Assembly: GCA_045612305.1 (NCBI GenBank)
Contig: JAZKYU010000065.1
Location: 1-31,227 of the forward strand
From: HGM04593 sp045612305
Lineage (GTDB): Bacteria; Bacteroidota; Bacteroidia; Bacteroidales; Bacteroidaceae
Reading direction: 5' to 3'
Length of the DNA: 31,227 nucleotides
The notes beneath the pieces are model-generated. The model had not been told where the DNA came from. It saw only the letters and a program-made list of their open reading frames with translations, and searched no databases. This document shows, piece after piece, positions 1-8,074 of this stretch. The position numbers and the translations under genes were made by a program. The number at the start of each line of letters is the position of its first letter. Position 1 is the stretch's first letter.

Positions 1-227
1 AAGCGAGGAACGAACGAGGGATGTTTCAACTCTTTGAAACAGCGTGAGCAGAGGCGCGAGCGACTGTTACGCCCCGCGTGCCGGGCGTTTGGTTCTTTGC
101 GCGACAAAGAACATATAAGATTTTACTTCGATTGAGAGAAAAACCGCCCAACAACACCGAGAATTTGGGTTAAGGGCTTTTTACTCCTCACAACTTTTGC
201 TGGTGAGCCATGTTTTCTGTGCAAGGC
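1..227. other. Non-coding segment with inverted repeats (left edge)
   Basis: No convincing gene is seen here. Two perfect inverted repeats are visible: GTTTCAA at 23-29 with TTGAAAC at 34-40, and GTTCTTTG at 92-99 with CAAAGAAC at 105-112. A weaker GC-rich pair lies at 70-74 and 83-87. One plus-strand frame is open from base 1 to a TGA at 133-135. It is arginine-rich, matches no family I recognise and has no start in the window, so it could be the end of an upstream gene or a chance frame across a repeat. The segment resembles a dispersed intergenic repeat, but that cannot be tested from one copy. Confidence 0.4.
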
Positions 228-270
228 AAAAAATAATCCTCAAAGTACTCTTTGAGGATTATTTTTTTTT
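228..270. terminator. Bidirectional intrinsic terminator
   Basis: An 18-bp perfect stem (228-245 with 250-267) closes a TACT loop. It has an A-run on the left arm and a run of nine T on the right, so it can work in both directions. On the minus strand it lies 13 bp past the stop of the 283-606 gene and would end that four-gene operon. Confidence 0.9.
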
Positions 271-282
271 GATTATGTTGTA

Positions 283-606
283 TTACTTTTTGCTACGGAG
301 CAGCTCTTTGTTCAAGATGAAAACTTGCCCAAGCACGCCCACGGATATATCTTTTTTGTTACCACCGTAGCTCATCTTGCCCATATTGAATATGTAGTAA
401 TCTTCAATATCTATGATGGCGTCTACGGCGCCTTTAAGAACGTTTGTAACAGCTGTTTTGTCGTTTTTAATGCCTGCTTTCTTGCTCATAACCTTTGTTA
501 TGGCTTTTGCGATGGTGTTGCTGTGTTTCTCTTTATCGGGGCGGGTGATTGCGCATGTGCCGGCAAGCAATAATAGCGCAAGGAGGGTGAAAAGTGTTTT
601 CTTCAT
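283..606 (-). CDS. Small exported DUF4359-like protein
   Basis: This is a 107-aa protein of unknown function. Residues 1-20 form a signal peptide (MKK, then a leucine-rich core). Cys18 follows LLAGT, so a relaxed lipoprotein site is possible but not canonical. The mature part opens with TRPDKEKH and continues with a lysine-rich helix, a hydrophobic stretch and a final segment reading VGVLGQVFIL. This layout resembles the DUF4359 family of short secreted bacterial proteins. It is the last gene of a minus-strand operon, 8 bp after the MBL-fold hydrolase stop, and is followed directly by a terminator. Nothing in the sequence shows a catalytic role. The DUF4359 call rests on remembered resemblance. 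Confidence 0.7.
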   Translation of the reverse strand: MKKTLFTLLALLLLAGTCAITRPDKEKHSNTIAKAITKVMSKKAGIKNDKTAVTNVLKGAVDAIIDIEDYYIFNMGKMSYGGNKKDISVGVLGQVFILNKELLRSKK

Positions 607-614
607 AGTAAATT

Positions 615-1250
615 TTATATATACATATTATAGTTTCTTTCGTAACCAATGGTGGTCTCTTCGCTGTGCCCGGGGTAGACTGTGGTGTCGTCGGGGAGGG
701 TGAAGAGTCGCTCTTTTATGCAGCGGATGAGGGTGCTGTGGTCGCTGTCTGGGAAGTCGGTACGTCCTATGCTGTCCCTGAAGAGTGCGTCGCCAGTAAA
801 CACAACTTTGTGCTGTGGTATGTGGTATGCAAGGCTGCCACGTGAGTGCCCCGGAACGGCTATAACTTCCACCTTCTGGTTGCCGAAGCAAACCTCGTCG
901 CCGTGGTTAAGTATGCGTGTGGGGCGGGATATTTTTTCGCTGTAACGTAGTCCGAAGCGTGCCACGCGTGTTGCAATATCTTCGGCCCAAGGCCAGTCGC
1001 CGTCGTTGGCTTCGTACCCTATACCAAAGGTCTTTTCCACAAAGGGGTTGCCAAATATGTGGTCGAAGTGCAGGTGGGTGTTTAAGTAGTGCTTTATGGT
1101 GAGTCCGTTGTCGGCAACGAAGTTCTTCAGCTCCTCTTGCTCGGCGGGGAACAGAGCGCCGCAGTCTATGAGAAGGGCCTCTTTTGTTTCGTCCCACAAG
1201 AGGTAGCAATTAACCTGTACGGGGTTTTGTATGAACTTTTTTATCTCCAT
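615..1250 (-). CDS. MBL-fold metallo-hydrolase (glyoxalase II-like)
   Basis: This 211-aa cytoplasmic protein has the complete metal-binding set of the metallo-beta-lactamase fold. HxHxDH is at residues 59-64, further metal ligands are His135 (PGHSRGS), Asp154 (TGDALF) and His195 (PGHSEET). The length and motif spacing match the short glyoxalase II / YcbL-like hydrolases that cleave thioesters such as S-lactoylglutathione. The true substrate cannot be read from the sequence, and Bacteroidetes often lack glutathione, so hydroxyacylglutathione hydrolase would be over-specific. It starts 8 bp after the rsmG stop and ends 8 bp before the next gene, so it is co-transcribed with both. Confidence 0.88.
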   Translation of the reverse strand: MEIKKFIQNPVQVNCYLLWDETKEALLIDCGALFPAEQEELKNFVADNGLTIKHYLNTHLHFDHIFGNPFVEKTFGIGYEANDGDWPWAEDIATRVARFGLRYSEKISRPTRILNHGDEVCFGNQKVEVIAVPGHSRGSLAYHIPQHKVVFTGDALFRDSIGRTDFPDSDHSTLIRCIKERLFTLPDDTTVYPGHSEETTIGYERNYNMYI

Positions 1251-1258
1251 ATAATTTG

Positions 1259-1882
1259 TTATCCTATGGGAACGTATACAATTTTTTTGTCTTTGAAGTA
1301 CTCTTCTTTGAACAAGGTGCTTACCTCGGTGGTTTCTACAAAGTTTTTAAAGGGTTGCACCTCGCCCTCAATGTTGCCACCTTTGAGGCAAATAACTCCG
1401 TTGGGCAGCGCGTTGAGTTGCTCCTTGGCTATGTTCTTGCGGCAAATTTTTATGAGCTCGGGCAACTGCATAACAGCGCGGCTCACAACAAAGTTGTATT
1501 TTTCTTTAATCTCTTGCACGCGGCTGTGTGTGCCCACAACGTTTGTAAGTCCTATAGCCGAGGCTATCTCTGTGGCTACGCGCACCTTTTTGCCTATGCT
1601 GTCGACGAGGTGAAAACTTGCCTCGGGGAACATAATTGCAAGGGGTATGCCGGGGAAACCGCCGCCGCAACCAAAGTCTAGAATTTTTGTGCCGGGGCGA
1701 AACTGCAGCACCTTGGCTATGGCCAGCGAGTGCAGAACGTGGTGCAGATAGAGGTTTTCTATGTCTTTGCGCGAGATTACGTTAATCTTGTTGTTCCAGT
1801 CGAAGTACAGGTCGTACAACGCCGCAAACTGCTCTTTTTGTTTCTCGGTGAGCGAGGGGAAATATTTAAGTATCTCTTCCAT
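1259..1882 (-). CDS. rsmG: 16S rRNA (guanine-527-N7)-methyltransferase RsmG
   Basis: RsmG (GidB) uses S-adenosylmethionine to methylate N7 of G527 in the decoding region of 16S rRNA. The 207-aa length is normal. The SAM-binding glycine motif LDFGCGGGFPGIP lies at residues 68-80, followed by the acidic-loop region FHLVDSIGKKVRV. The N-terminal segment LYDLYFDWNNKINVISRKD is typical of the family. The start codon directly abuts the TAA stop of the upstream lipoprotein gene (TAAATG), which implies translational coupling. Loss-of-function alleles of this gene are a known route to low-level streptomycin resistance; this copy looks intact. Confidence 0.96.
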   Translation of the reverse strand: MEEILKYFPSLTEKQKEQFAALYDLYFDWNNKINVISRKDIENLYLHHVLHSLAIAKVLQFRPGTKILDFGCGGGFPGIPLAIMFPEASFHLVDSIGKKVRVATEIASAIGLTNVVGTHSRVQEIKEKYNFVVSRAVMQLPELIKICRKNIAKEQLNALPNGVICLKGGNIEGEVQPFKNFVETTEVSTLFKEEYFKDKKIVYVPIG

Positions 1883-2695
1883 TTATTTTAAAATATCTTT
1901 CAGTTCGTCGTATGTGAAACCTATGCAGCTTTTGCCCAAGGCATAGGGGGCTATCTCGTAGTTGTTGTATATGAAAAAAAGGCTGTCGGGTGCAAGTACA
2001 AAGTTGTTTGTTACATACATATCGCTCATAGTGAGGAAACCTATCCCTTGTAGCTCCTCGAGCGTGGAGAGACCATGCTGCTGTGCAAGGCGTGTGGTGA
2101 GCTTTGTTGTCAGCAGGCTGTCGCTGTTCTCTTTTAGTATGTCTTGCAGAGCAATCTCCTTGCCACTTGTTGTGTCGAAGTTTATAGTGCTTATTATCTC
2201 TAAGGGGTGTGCTCCTCCGTTGTATGTGTCGCAGCTTATGGTGTAGCAGATAGTGTGCCCGGGCCCTTGCGACACCTTGCTGGCGAGCTGATAGTAGGCG
2301 TAGAAATAGGGTGCTGTGGGCTCGGCACCTTTTTCGTTTATGTAGTCGCTGCGCAGCTCGTAATAATCTTTTTTTGCGGTGCTTACCAACGAGTCTACAG
2401 ACTCTTGCAGTGTTAAGCCCTCAAACCCGAAGGCTGTGTAGGCTATGCTGTTGCTCATATTTTCAACAACTTCTTTGTTGTCGCTTGCAGGAACGAGCAA
2501 CTTAATTTTTATTTGCAAGTTGGGTGCCTCTTTGCCGTTTGCGAGGAGGGGAAAGCTCTTGTCTAGCTTCAAGGTGTCGAAGACTATGCAGCTCTCGGTG
2601 CCATGCTCCGGGTTGCTTGTTTCTTTGCTCTTCTGATTGCAGCAGACGAGGGCGAAGGCTAGTATCGCAAGAGATAGTATGGTTAATTTTTTCAT
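1883..2695 (-). CDS. DUF3298/RsiV-like lipoprotein
   Basis: This 270-aa protein begins with a lipoprotein signal peptide, hydrophobic core then LVCCNQK, so Cys18 or Cys19 is the probable lipidation site. The body has the layout of proteins with a DUF4163-like N-terminal half and a DUF3298-like C-terminal half: a GGAHP motif followed by the INFDTTSGKEIALQDIL segment, then a C-terminal stretch with IAPYALG. DUF3298 is found in anti-sigma factor RsiV, where it binds lysozyme, and in many cell-envelope proteins of unknown role. There is no transmembrane anti-sigma segment here, so regulation is not implied. It is the first gene of the operon and has a promoter-like TATCTTCG box about 34 bp upstream. 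Confidence 0.85.
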   Translation of the reverse strand: MKKLTILSLAILAFALVCCNQKSKETSNPEHGTESCIVFDTLKLDKSFPLLANGKEAPNLQIKIKLLVPASDNKEVVENMSNSIAYTAFGFEGLTLQESVDSLVSTAKKDYYELRSDYINEKGAEPTAPYFYAYYQLASKVSQGPGHTICYTISCDTYNGGAHPLEIISTINFDTTSGKEIALQDILKENSDSLLTTKLTTRLAQQHGLSTLEELQGIGFLTMSDMYVTNNFVLAPDSLFFIYNNYEIAPYALGKSCIGFTYDELKDILK

Positions 2696-2728
2696 TCTAG
2701 TAACGTTTTTGCGCCTTGTTTCGACGAG

Positions 2729-2736
2729 CGAAGATA
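2729..2736 (-). promoter_or_regulatory. Bacteroidetes-type -7 box for the lipoprotein-rsmG operon
   Basis: Read on the minus strand this is TATCTTCG followed by C. It matches TAnnTTTG with one C in place of T, and the same variant is seen upstream of rmuC, dnaB and trpS. The -33 region (TTAG about 20 bp upstream) is weak. It lies 33 bp before the start codon at 2695. Confidence 0.6.
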
Positions 2737-2807
2737 AGAAATTTGTCTTTAAACACCTAATAAAGATATTTCGTTTTTTTGTTGTTTGTAAAAATATAAC
2801 TCAAAAG

Positions 2808-2838
2808 TTGATTTTTGCCCTTTCCGTAGCTATCTTCG
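2808..2838 (+). promoter_or_regulatory. Bacteroidetes-type promoter for rmuC
   Basis: TTG at 2808-2810, a 20-bp spacer, then TATCTTCG at 2831-2838. Predicted transcription would begin a few bases downstream, giving a leader of about 25 nt before the rmuC start at 2869. It is divergent from the lipoprotein operon promoter about 95 bp away. Confidence 0.7.
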
Positions 2839-2868
2839 CATAGATAAAATAATTTAAAGGGCGTTTCT

Positions 2869-4197
2869 ATGAGTATGCTTTATTTGTTGGTGTTTGTTCT
2901 TTTGCTGTTGCTTGCAACTGCGGCTTTTCTTTATGTGCGCAAGATGCGCGGCTGTGTGTCGCTCGAAAAAGAGTGCGTGGCGCTCGATGTGCAGTTACAG
3001 ACTATGCGTGAAAGGGTTGAAAGAGCCGAAGCGAAAGCTGCAGAGCTGCAACAGATGCGCGAGGAACACTATGCGCAGGTGGCGGGGCTCGAGAGCGAAA
3101 ACCGTGCGCTGGGCGAGAGGCTCGATGCACAGAAAGAACAGTTTAAGACAGCCCTAGAGCAGATGCGCCTGGAGTTTAAAACGATGGCTGCAGAGGCTCT
3201 CGAAAAAAACAGTGAGCAGTTTGGCAAGCAGTCGCAAGAGCGTCTTGCAACTATTTTGCAGCCTTTTAATATAGACCTAAAATCGTTTCGCGAGGAGGTA
3301 GAAAAGTACTATAGCGAGGAGAACAAACAACGCTTCTCGCTAGAGCAAAATATAAACACTCTTATAGAGGCCAACAACCGCATAAGCCGCGATGCGGTTA
3401 ACCTCACCAACGCTATAGCCGGCACTAGCAATAATAAATTCCAGGGTGACTGGGGTGAAACTATCCTTGAGCAGATACTCGAAAACTCGGGGCTTGTCGA
3501 GGGGGAGCAGTGGGAGCGTCAGGCTACTTTGCGCGACGACTGCGGCAACATACTCCAGAACAACGAAACACAGCAGAGTATGAAGCCTGATATTATTGTT
3601 CACTTTCCAGGCAAACGAGATATTATTATAGACTCCAAGGTGTCGTTGAAGGCCTATATGAACTACTTGTCGGCCGAGGATGATGCTGCACGTAGCCTTG
3701 CGCTTAAAGAGCACCTCTTGAGCATACGCCGCCATATAGATGGGCTTGCTACAAAGTCCTATGCAAAGTATAATGTAAATTCTCTCGACTATGTGATGCT
3801 CTTTGTGCCCAACGAGCCCTCTTACTTCCTGGCTATGGAGGCCGATAACTCTTTGTGGAACTATGCCTACAAGCGTGGTATAGTGCTTATATCGGCATCA
3901 AATCTTATATCGACGCTTTTTGTGGTAAACTCTTTGTGGACACGCGAGCGCCAGCAACGCGATGTGCAGAAGATTGTGGACACGGCAAACGCGGTGTATG
4001 AGAAGGTGGTGCTTTTTACCGAAAATTTCTCGAAGATGGAGACGGCTCTCGAAAAAGCTCAAGAGGCCTATCGTGAGGCCTACAAACAGCTTGCTACAGG
4101 CAAGGGCAACATAACCCGCAGGCTAAACGAGATAAAGGAACAGGGACTCATAGTGAGCAATAAAAAGATCCCCGACCGCTACCTTCCCGAGGAGTAA
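2869..4197 (+). CDS. rmuC: RmuC-family DNA recombination protein
   Basis: This 442-aa protein has an N-terminal membrane segment (residues 3-23), a charged coiled coil rich in Glu, Arg and Gln (about residues 30-125), then the RmuC domain. The most recognisable parts of that domain are NKFQGDWGE, the KPDIIVHFPGKRDIIIDSKVS segment with its PD-(D/E)xK-like nuclease signature, and VPNEPSY. In E. coli, RmuC limits inversions at short inverted repeats and is thought to act on unusual DNA structures. The gene stands alone with its own promoter and a convergent terminator shared with the aldehyde dehydrogenase gene. The start at MSML is supported by the membrane segment that follows at once. Confidence 0.93.
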   Translation: MSMLYLLVFVLLLLLATAAFLYVRKMRGCVSLEKECVALDVQLQTMRERVERAEAKAAELQQMREEHYAQVAGLESENRALGERLDAQKEQFKTALEQMRLEFKTMAAEALEKNSEQFGKQSQERLATILQPFNIDLKSFREEVEKYYSEENKQRFSLEQNINTLIEANNRISRDAVNLTNAIAGTSNNKFQGDWGETILEQILENSGLVEGEQWERQATLRDDCGNILQNNETQQSMKPDIIVHFPGKRDIIIDSKVSLKAYMNYLSAEDDAARSLALKEHLLSIRRHIDGLATKSYAKYNVNSLDYVMLFVPNEPSYFLAMEADNSLWNYAYKRGIVLISASNLISTLFVVNSLWTRERQQRDVQKIVDTANAVYEKVVLFTENFSKMETALEKAQEAYREAYKQLATGKGNITRRLNEIKEQGLIVSNKKIPDRYLPEE

Positions 4198-4201
4198 TAA
4201 G

Positions 4202-4228
4202 AAGCCGCCTTTGCGAGGCGGCTTTTTA
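4202..4228. terminator. Convergent bidirectional terminator
   Basis: A 9-bp stem (AAGCCGCCT 4202-4210, AGGCGGCTT 4216-4224) with a TTGCG loop, followed by TTTAT. It sits between the stops of rmuC and the aldehyde dehydrogenase gene and can serve both. Confidence 0.85.
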
Positions 4229-4241
4229 TGTGCTTGCAAAA

Positions 4242-5624
4242 TTATAGTATCTTCTTCACAAGCCCCCACATGCGGTAGGGCATATATCGGAAGGGGAGGT
4301 CGAGCAGTGTGGTTGTTGTTACCACCGCACGCTGGTGCGAGAAGGCCTCGAAGCTGCGACGGCCGTGGTAGCACCCCATACCCGAGTTTCCTACACCGCC
4401 GAAGGGTATACTCTCGTTGGCTATGTGCATAATTGTGTCGTTTATGCAGGCACCGCCCGACGAAGTGAGGTGCAGCACCTCTTTTCCTTTTTCGACCTTG
4501 CCAAAATAGTACAAGGCAAGCGGTTTTTCTCTTGAACGTATGAAACGCACAGCCTCGCTTGTGTTTTCAAAGGTTATCATAGGTAGCACGGGGCCGAAAA
4601 TTTCCTCTTGCATAACTCTTGCAGTGAGGGCGACGTTGGCGAGTAGTGTGGGCTCTATGTAGCGCTCGGCTGCGTTGGTTTTTCCACCAAAGAGTATACG
4701 CCCTTCTTTTAGGTAGCTGCTAACGCGCTCAAAGGCTTTGTCGTTTACAAGGCGCACAAAGTGTGGGCTTTTTTCAATATCCTCGCCGTGGAGTTTCTTT
4801 ATCTCTTGTGCAAAGGCTTGTACAAATTTCTCTTTTTTAGAGCTGTGTATGAGCAGATAGTCGGGGGCTATGCAGGTTTGTCCGGCATTCAGGGTTTTCC
4901 CCCACGCTATGCGTCGTGCTGCTATCTTTGTGTCGGCCTCTTTGTCCACGATGCAGGGGCTTTTGCCGCCAAGTTCCAGAATTACGGGTGTGAGGTTTTT
5001 TGCAGCCTCTTGCATAACTTTTTTGCCAAGCGCGGGGCTGCCGGTGAAGAATATTATGTCGTACTTCTCCTGTAGCAGGGCGGTGTTTACATCGCGGTTA
5101 CCCTGTACTACGGCTATGTATCTCTCCTCGAAGGTGCTTTTTATCATAGCCTCGAGCACCGATGAGACGTTAGGCACGTAGGGCGAGGGCTTTAGTAGGG
5201 CGGTGCAACCGGCCGATATTGCGCCGACAAGCGGGTTTAAGAGTAACTGCACGGGATAGTTCCACGGCGACATAATGAGAGCGTTGCCGAGCGGCTCGTG
5301 TATTGTGCGGCTGCGCGAGGGTGTCATTTTTAAAGGGGTGCTTGCCGTGCGGCTTTTCATCCAGCTTTTTAGGTGGGAAAGGTGGTTTTTTACCTCGCCT
5401 CCAACAATGCTTATCTCTGTTATGTAGGCCTCTTGAGGCGATTTGTGGAGGTCGTTCCACAGTGCATCGCAGAGCGGTTTTTCCCACTCTTTAAGGGCTT
5501 TTTGCAGTTTCTGCAGTTGCTCGCGTCGGAACTTATACTCGAGCGTCGCACCGCTTGCAAAATATTCGCGTTGTGCGGCAACGATGCTTTTGATTTTTTC
5601 TGTAGAGGTGTTTGTTATGCTCAT
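4242..5624 (-). CDS. Aldehyde dehydrogenase (class 3 / fatty aldehyde type)
   Basis: This NAD(P)-dependent enzyme oxidises aldehydes to carboxylates. With the start at 5624 (MSITNTS) it has 460 aa, the usual length of class 3-type enzymes. An upstream in-frame ATG at 5690 lies inside the neighbouring dehydrogenase gene and is rejected. Visible motifs are MSPWNYP (about 118-124), FTGSPALGK (193-201), LELGGKSP with Glu217, and AGQTC with the nucleophile Cys251. The C-terminal tail is hydrophobic and basic, as in membrane-associated fatty aldehyde dehydrogenases. The gene starts 10 bp after the short-chain dehydrogenase stop, so the two are co-transcribed and may act in sequence on alcohol, aldehyde and acid. 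The exact substrate is unknown. Confidence 0.93.
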   Translation of the reverse strand: MSITNTSTEKIKSIVAAQREYFASGATLEYKFRREQLQKLQKALKEWEKPLCDALWNDLHKSPQEAYITEISIVGGEVKNHLSHLKSWMKSRTASTPLKMTPSRSRTIHEPLGNALIMSPWNYPVQLLLNPLVGAISAGCTALLKPSPYVPNVSSVLEAMIKSTFEERYIAVVQGNRDVNTALLQEKYDIIFFTGSPALGKKVMQEAAKNLTPVILELGGKSPCIVDKEADTKIAARRIAWGKTLNAGQTCIAPDYLLIHSSKKEKFVQAFAQEIKKLHGEDIEKSPHFVRLVNDKAFERVSSYLKEGRILFGGKTNAAERYIEPTLLANVALTARVMQEEIFGPVLPMITFENTSEAVRFIRSREKPLALYYFGKVEKGKEVLHLTSSGGACINDTIMHIANESIPFGGVGNSGMGCYHGRRSFEAFSHQRAVVTTTTLLDLPFRYMPYRMWGLVKKIL

Positions 5625-5634
5625 CGTGTTACTC

Positions 5635-6444
5635 TTATTTACGGCCTTTAAAGTTGTCCATAGCGTGGAAAATACCCACAACCTCGCCAAAGATATAATC
5701 GAAAATTGAGGTGGGCAATAGGGCCTGGCAGCTACGTATAAAATGATAGCTGAAGGGGATACCCTTGAAGTTCCTGTTTTTCTCTATGGCGTTTATGATT
5801 TTGCGGGCGGTGGGCTCTGGCTTAAGGATGGGGAATATGCGAGATTTTACACCGTCGAACATACCTGTATTTATAAAATAAGGTGTTATGGTGCTGAAGC
5901 GCACCTTGCTCTTCATTTGCTTGAGCTCTATGCGCACAGAGTCGCTCCAGCCTATCATAGCCCATTTGCTCGCGGCATAGACCGACATCTTGGGGTTTGA
6001 TATCATACCTGCAGCCGAGGCTATATTGCACACGTGGCCTTTGTCGCGTTTCAGCATCGCTGGCAAAAATTGTTGTGCAATAACCATAGGTGCTGTGGCG
6101 TTTATGTTCATTGTGCGTTCTATGTCGCTTATGCTTTGCTTGTCGAAGGTGTCGTTGTTGGCCACTATGCCGGCACAGTTTATGAGTATGTCCACGGGGC
6201 CGCACTCTTTCTCGGTGAGTTGTGCGGTTTGCTCCACCTGCTTGCTGTTCGACACGTCGAGATTGTAGCCCTCGACACGTCCCAAGTGCTTAAATTCGGC
6301 CTTTACAGCCTCTATGCTTTTTTTGTTTATATCCCAAATAACAAGGCAACGTGCGCCACGCTCGAGCGCAAGTCGGCCCATAATTTTTCCTATACCCGAT
6401 GCGCCCCCGGTTATGAGCACGCAACAATCTTTAATTTTTGTCAT
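5635..6444 (-). CDS. Short-chain dehydrogenase/reductase (SDR)
   Basis: This is a classical SDR of 269 aa when started at MTKIKDC (6444). The frame is open further upstream, but that stretch is rich in Lys, Phe and Cys and covers the promoter, so the shorter start is chosen. The Rossmann motif TGGASGIG is at residues 12-19, NCAG at 89-92, the catalytic Ser at 143 and YAASK at 156-160. The C-terminal half carries an added hydrophobic segment near FSYHFIRSCQALLP, as in SDRs of the retinol/lipid dehydrogenase group. The enzyme should interconvert an alcohol and a carbonyl using NAD(P). Its partner downstream is an aldehyde dehydrogenase, which suggests fatty alcohol or aldehyde metabolism; this is an inference. 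Confidence 0.92.
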   Translation of the reverse strand: MTKIKDCCVLITGGASGIGKIMGRLALERGARCLVIWDINKKSIEAVKAEFKHLGRVEGYNLDVSNSKQVEQTAQLTEKECGPVDILINCAGIVANNDTFDKQSISDIERTMNINATAPMVIAQQFLPAMLKRDKGHVCNIASAAGMISNPKMSVYAASKWAMIGWSDSVRIELKQMKSKVRFSTITPYFINTGMFDGVKSRIFPILKPEPTARKIINAIEKNRNFKGIPFSYHFIRSCQALLPTSIFDYIFGEVVGIFHAMDNFKGRK

Positions 6445-6744
6445 ATAATAACTTTTTGTTCTTTTTGCGCTGCAAAAGTAGTGCTTTATGAAAAAAGGAA
6501 TGTGCAGCTTTTTTGCACATTTTAGTCTTTTTTGTGCAAAAAATCTTAAAAACACACTTTGTGAATAATGTTTGTACTTTTTGCACACCTGTAAATAGCA
6601 TAAAAAGTTGCCTAAACACTCTTTAATAACGTTTTTTGCATCAATTTGCTTAAAAAAACTTTTGTTTTTTGAAAATTTATATTGTAGTTTTGCGCTCAGC
6701 TAAAATGTTAAACAAAAAAGGCCTAAATGGGGTGAATAAAACTT
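6445..6744. promoter_or_regulatory. Divergent regulatory region between the SDR and paaK genes
   Basis: This 300-bp AT-rich gap has no gene. It holds a minus-strand -7 box, TACTTTTG, at 6473-6480 for the SDR operon, and a near-perfect plus-strand promoter at 6661-6692 for the ligase pair. Between them TTTTTTGCACA or its complement occurs at 6509-6519, 6533-6543 and, one T shorter, at 6578-6587. The middle copy is part of the near-palindrome at 6528-6543. These may be operator sites. Confidence 0.5.
6661..6692 (+). promoter_or_regulatory. Consensus Bacteroidetes promoter for the paaK-ACT pair
   Basis: TTTG at 6661-6664, a 20-bp spacer, then TAGTTTTG at 6685-6692 followed by C. This is a full match to the TTTG / TAnnTTTG pattern used by the primary sigma factor of the phylum. 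The predicted leader is about 45 nt. Confidence 0.85.
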
Positions 6745-8052
6745 ATGACAAAATACTGGAACAAAGAGGTGGAATGTATGGGGCGCGAAGAGATGCGTCG
6801 CCTGCAAAGTGAGAGGCTTGTGAAGATGGTCAAGCACGTTTATGAAGACTCGACCTATTATCGCAAGCGTATGGATGAGTGTGGCGTTAAGCCCGAGGAT
6901 ATACGCAGCATCGACGATATATCGAAATTGCCGTTTACCACGAAACAAGATTTGCGTGACAACTATCCTTTTAACCTCTTTTGCGTTCCTATGGAGGAGA
7001 TTGTGCGTCTGCACGCATCGTCGGGAACAACTGGCAAGCCTATAGTGGCAGGTTACACCCGCGAGGACTTGCAGATGTGGAGCGAGGTTACAGCACGTTC
7101 GCTCGTGGCTGCAGGCGTGTCGAGCAAAGATATTATGCAGGTTTCTTATGGTTACGGTCTCTTTACCGGAGGTCTTGGTGCGCACGACGGTGGAACGCTC
7201 ATAGGTGCATCGATTGTGCCCACAAGTAGCGGTAACACCGAAAAACAGATAACCCTGATGCACGACTTTGGTAGTACTGTGCTAGCTTGTACGCCCTCGT
7301 ATGCTCTTTATCTTGCCGAGGTTATAGCAAAAAGCGGGCTCGATATAAATGACTTTAAGTTGCGCGTGGGAGTGTTTGGTGCCGAGCCTTGGACCGACAG
7401 CATGCGCAAGGAAATTGAGGAAAAGTTGCATATTAAGGCATACGATATATATGGTCTCACCGAGATGTGTGGCCCCGGTGTGGGCTGCGAGTGTGAGCAC
7501 CAGTGTGGTACACACTTGTGGGAGGATCACTTCTATCCCGAAATTATAGACCCCGTAACTCTGGAGCCTCTGCCTCCCGGCGAGAAGGGTGAGCTTGTGT
7601 TTACCAACCTTACAAAGTGGGGTATGCCTATGATACGTTACCGCACACGCGACCTCACCTCGCTCATCTACGAGAAGTGTGAGTGTGGCCGTACAGCAGT
7701 ACGTATGAACAAGATTCTTGGTCGCAGCGACGATATGCTCATTATTCGTGGTGTTAACGTTTTCCCCTCAACTGTGGAGTCTATTATTTTGGAGTTCCCC
7801 GAGTGCGAGCCCTACTACTTTATAGAGGTAGACCGCGTGAACAACGTCGATACCTTCGATATTCTTGTCGAGGTGCATCCCGAGTATTACACCGACAAGG
7901 TGAACGAGCTTGTCGATCTTAAGAAGCGCATCACAGCACGTTGCCAGAGTGTTATAGGTATTAAGCCCAATGTTAAGATTGTGGAGCCTAACACCATAGA
8001 ACGCAGTATGGGCAAAGCTAAGCATGCTATCGACCGCCGTAAATTTGAGTAA
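6745..8052 (+). CDS. paaK: Phenylacetate--CoA ligase (PaaK-type)
   Basis: This 435-aa enzyme belongs to the adenylate-forming PaaK group, which activates phenylacetate or a related aryl acid with ATP and couples it to CoA. The AMP-binding loop SSGTTGKP is at residues 92-99. Other family marks are SYGYGLFTGGLG, the YDIYGLTEMCGPG core and the C-terminal IIRGVNVFPS hinge. Cysteines in the GVGCECEHQCG and YEKCECGR segments look like the metal-binding cluster common in this subfamily. The length is typical. The next gene, 22 bp downstream, is a tandem-ACT protein, a pairing familiar in anaerobes, where both often sit beside indolepyruvate:ferredoxin oxidoreductase genes. Those are absent here. The exact acid substrate is not proven. 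Confidence 0.93.
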   Translation: MTKYWNKEVECMGREEMRRLQSERLVKMVKHVYEDSTYYRKRMDECGVKPEDIRSIDDISKLPFTTKQDLRDNYPFNLFCVPMEEIVRLHASSGTTGKPIVAGYTREDLQMWSEVTARSLVAAGVSSKDIMQVSYGYGLFTGGLGAHDGGTLIGASIVPTSSGNTEKQITLMHDFGSTVLACTPSYALYLAEVIAKSGLDINDFKLRVGVFGAEPWTDSMRKEIEEKLHIKAYDIYGLTEMCGPGVGCECEHQCGTHLWEDHFYPEIIDPVTLEPLPPGEKGELVFTNLTKWGMPMIRYRTRDLTSLIYEKCECGRTAVRMNKILGRSDDMLIIRGVNVFPSTVESIILEFPECEPYYFIEVDRVNNVDTFDILVEVHPEYYTDKVNELVDLKKRITARCQSVIGIKPNVKIVEPNTIERSMGKAKHAIDRRKFE

Positions 8053-8074
8053 TAACGTTTAAAGGTATAAAGTT

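Noticed and set aside
5625..5690. Longer N-terminus for the aldehyde dehydrogenase
   Set aside because: The added residues overlap the end of the SDR gene and fall outside the family's usual length; the start at 5624 lies 10 bp after the SDR stop.
6445..6588. Longer N-terminus for the SDR
   Set aside because: The extension covers the promoter box and is a Lys/Phe/Cys-rich run unlike an SDR.
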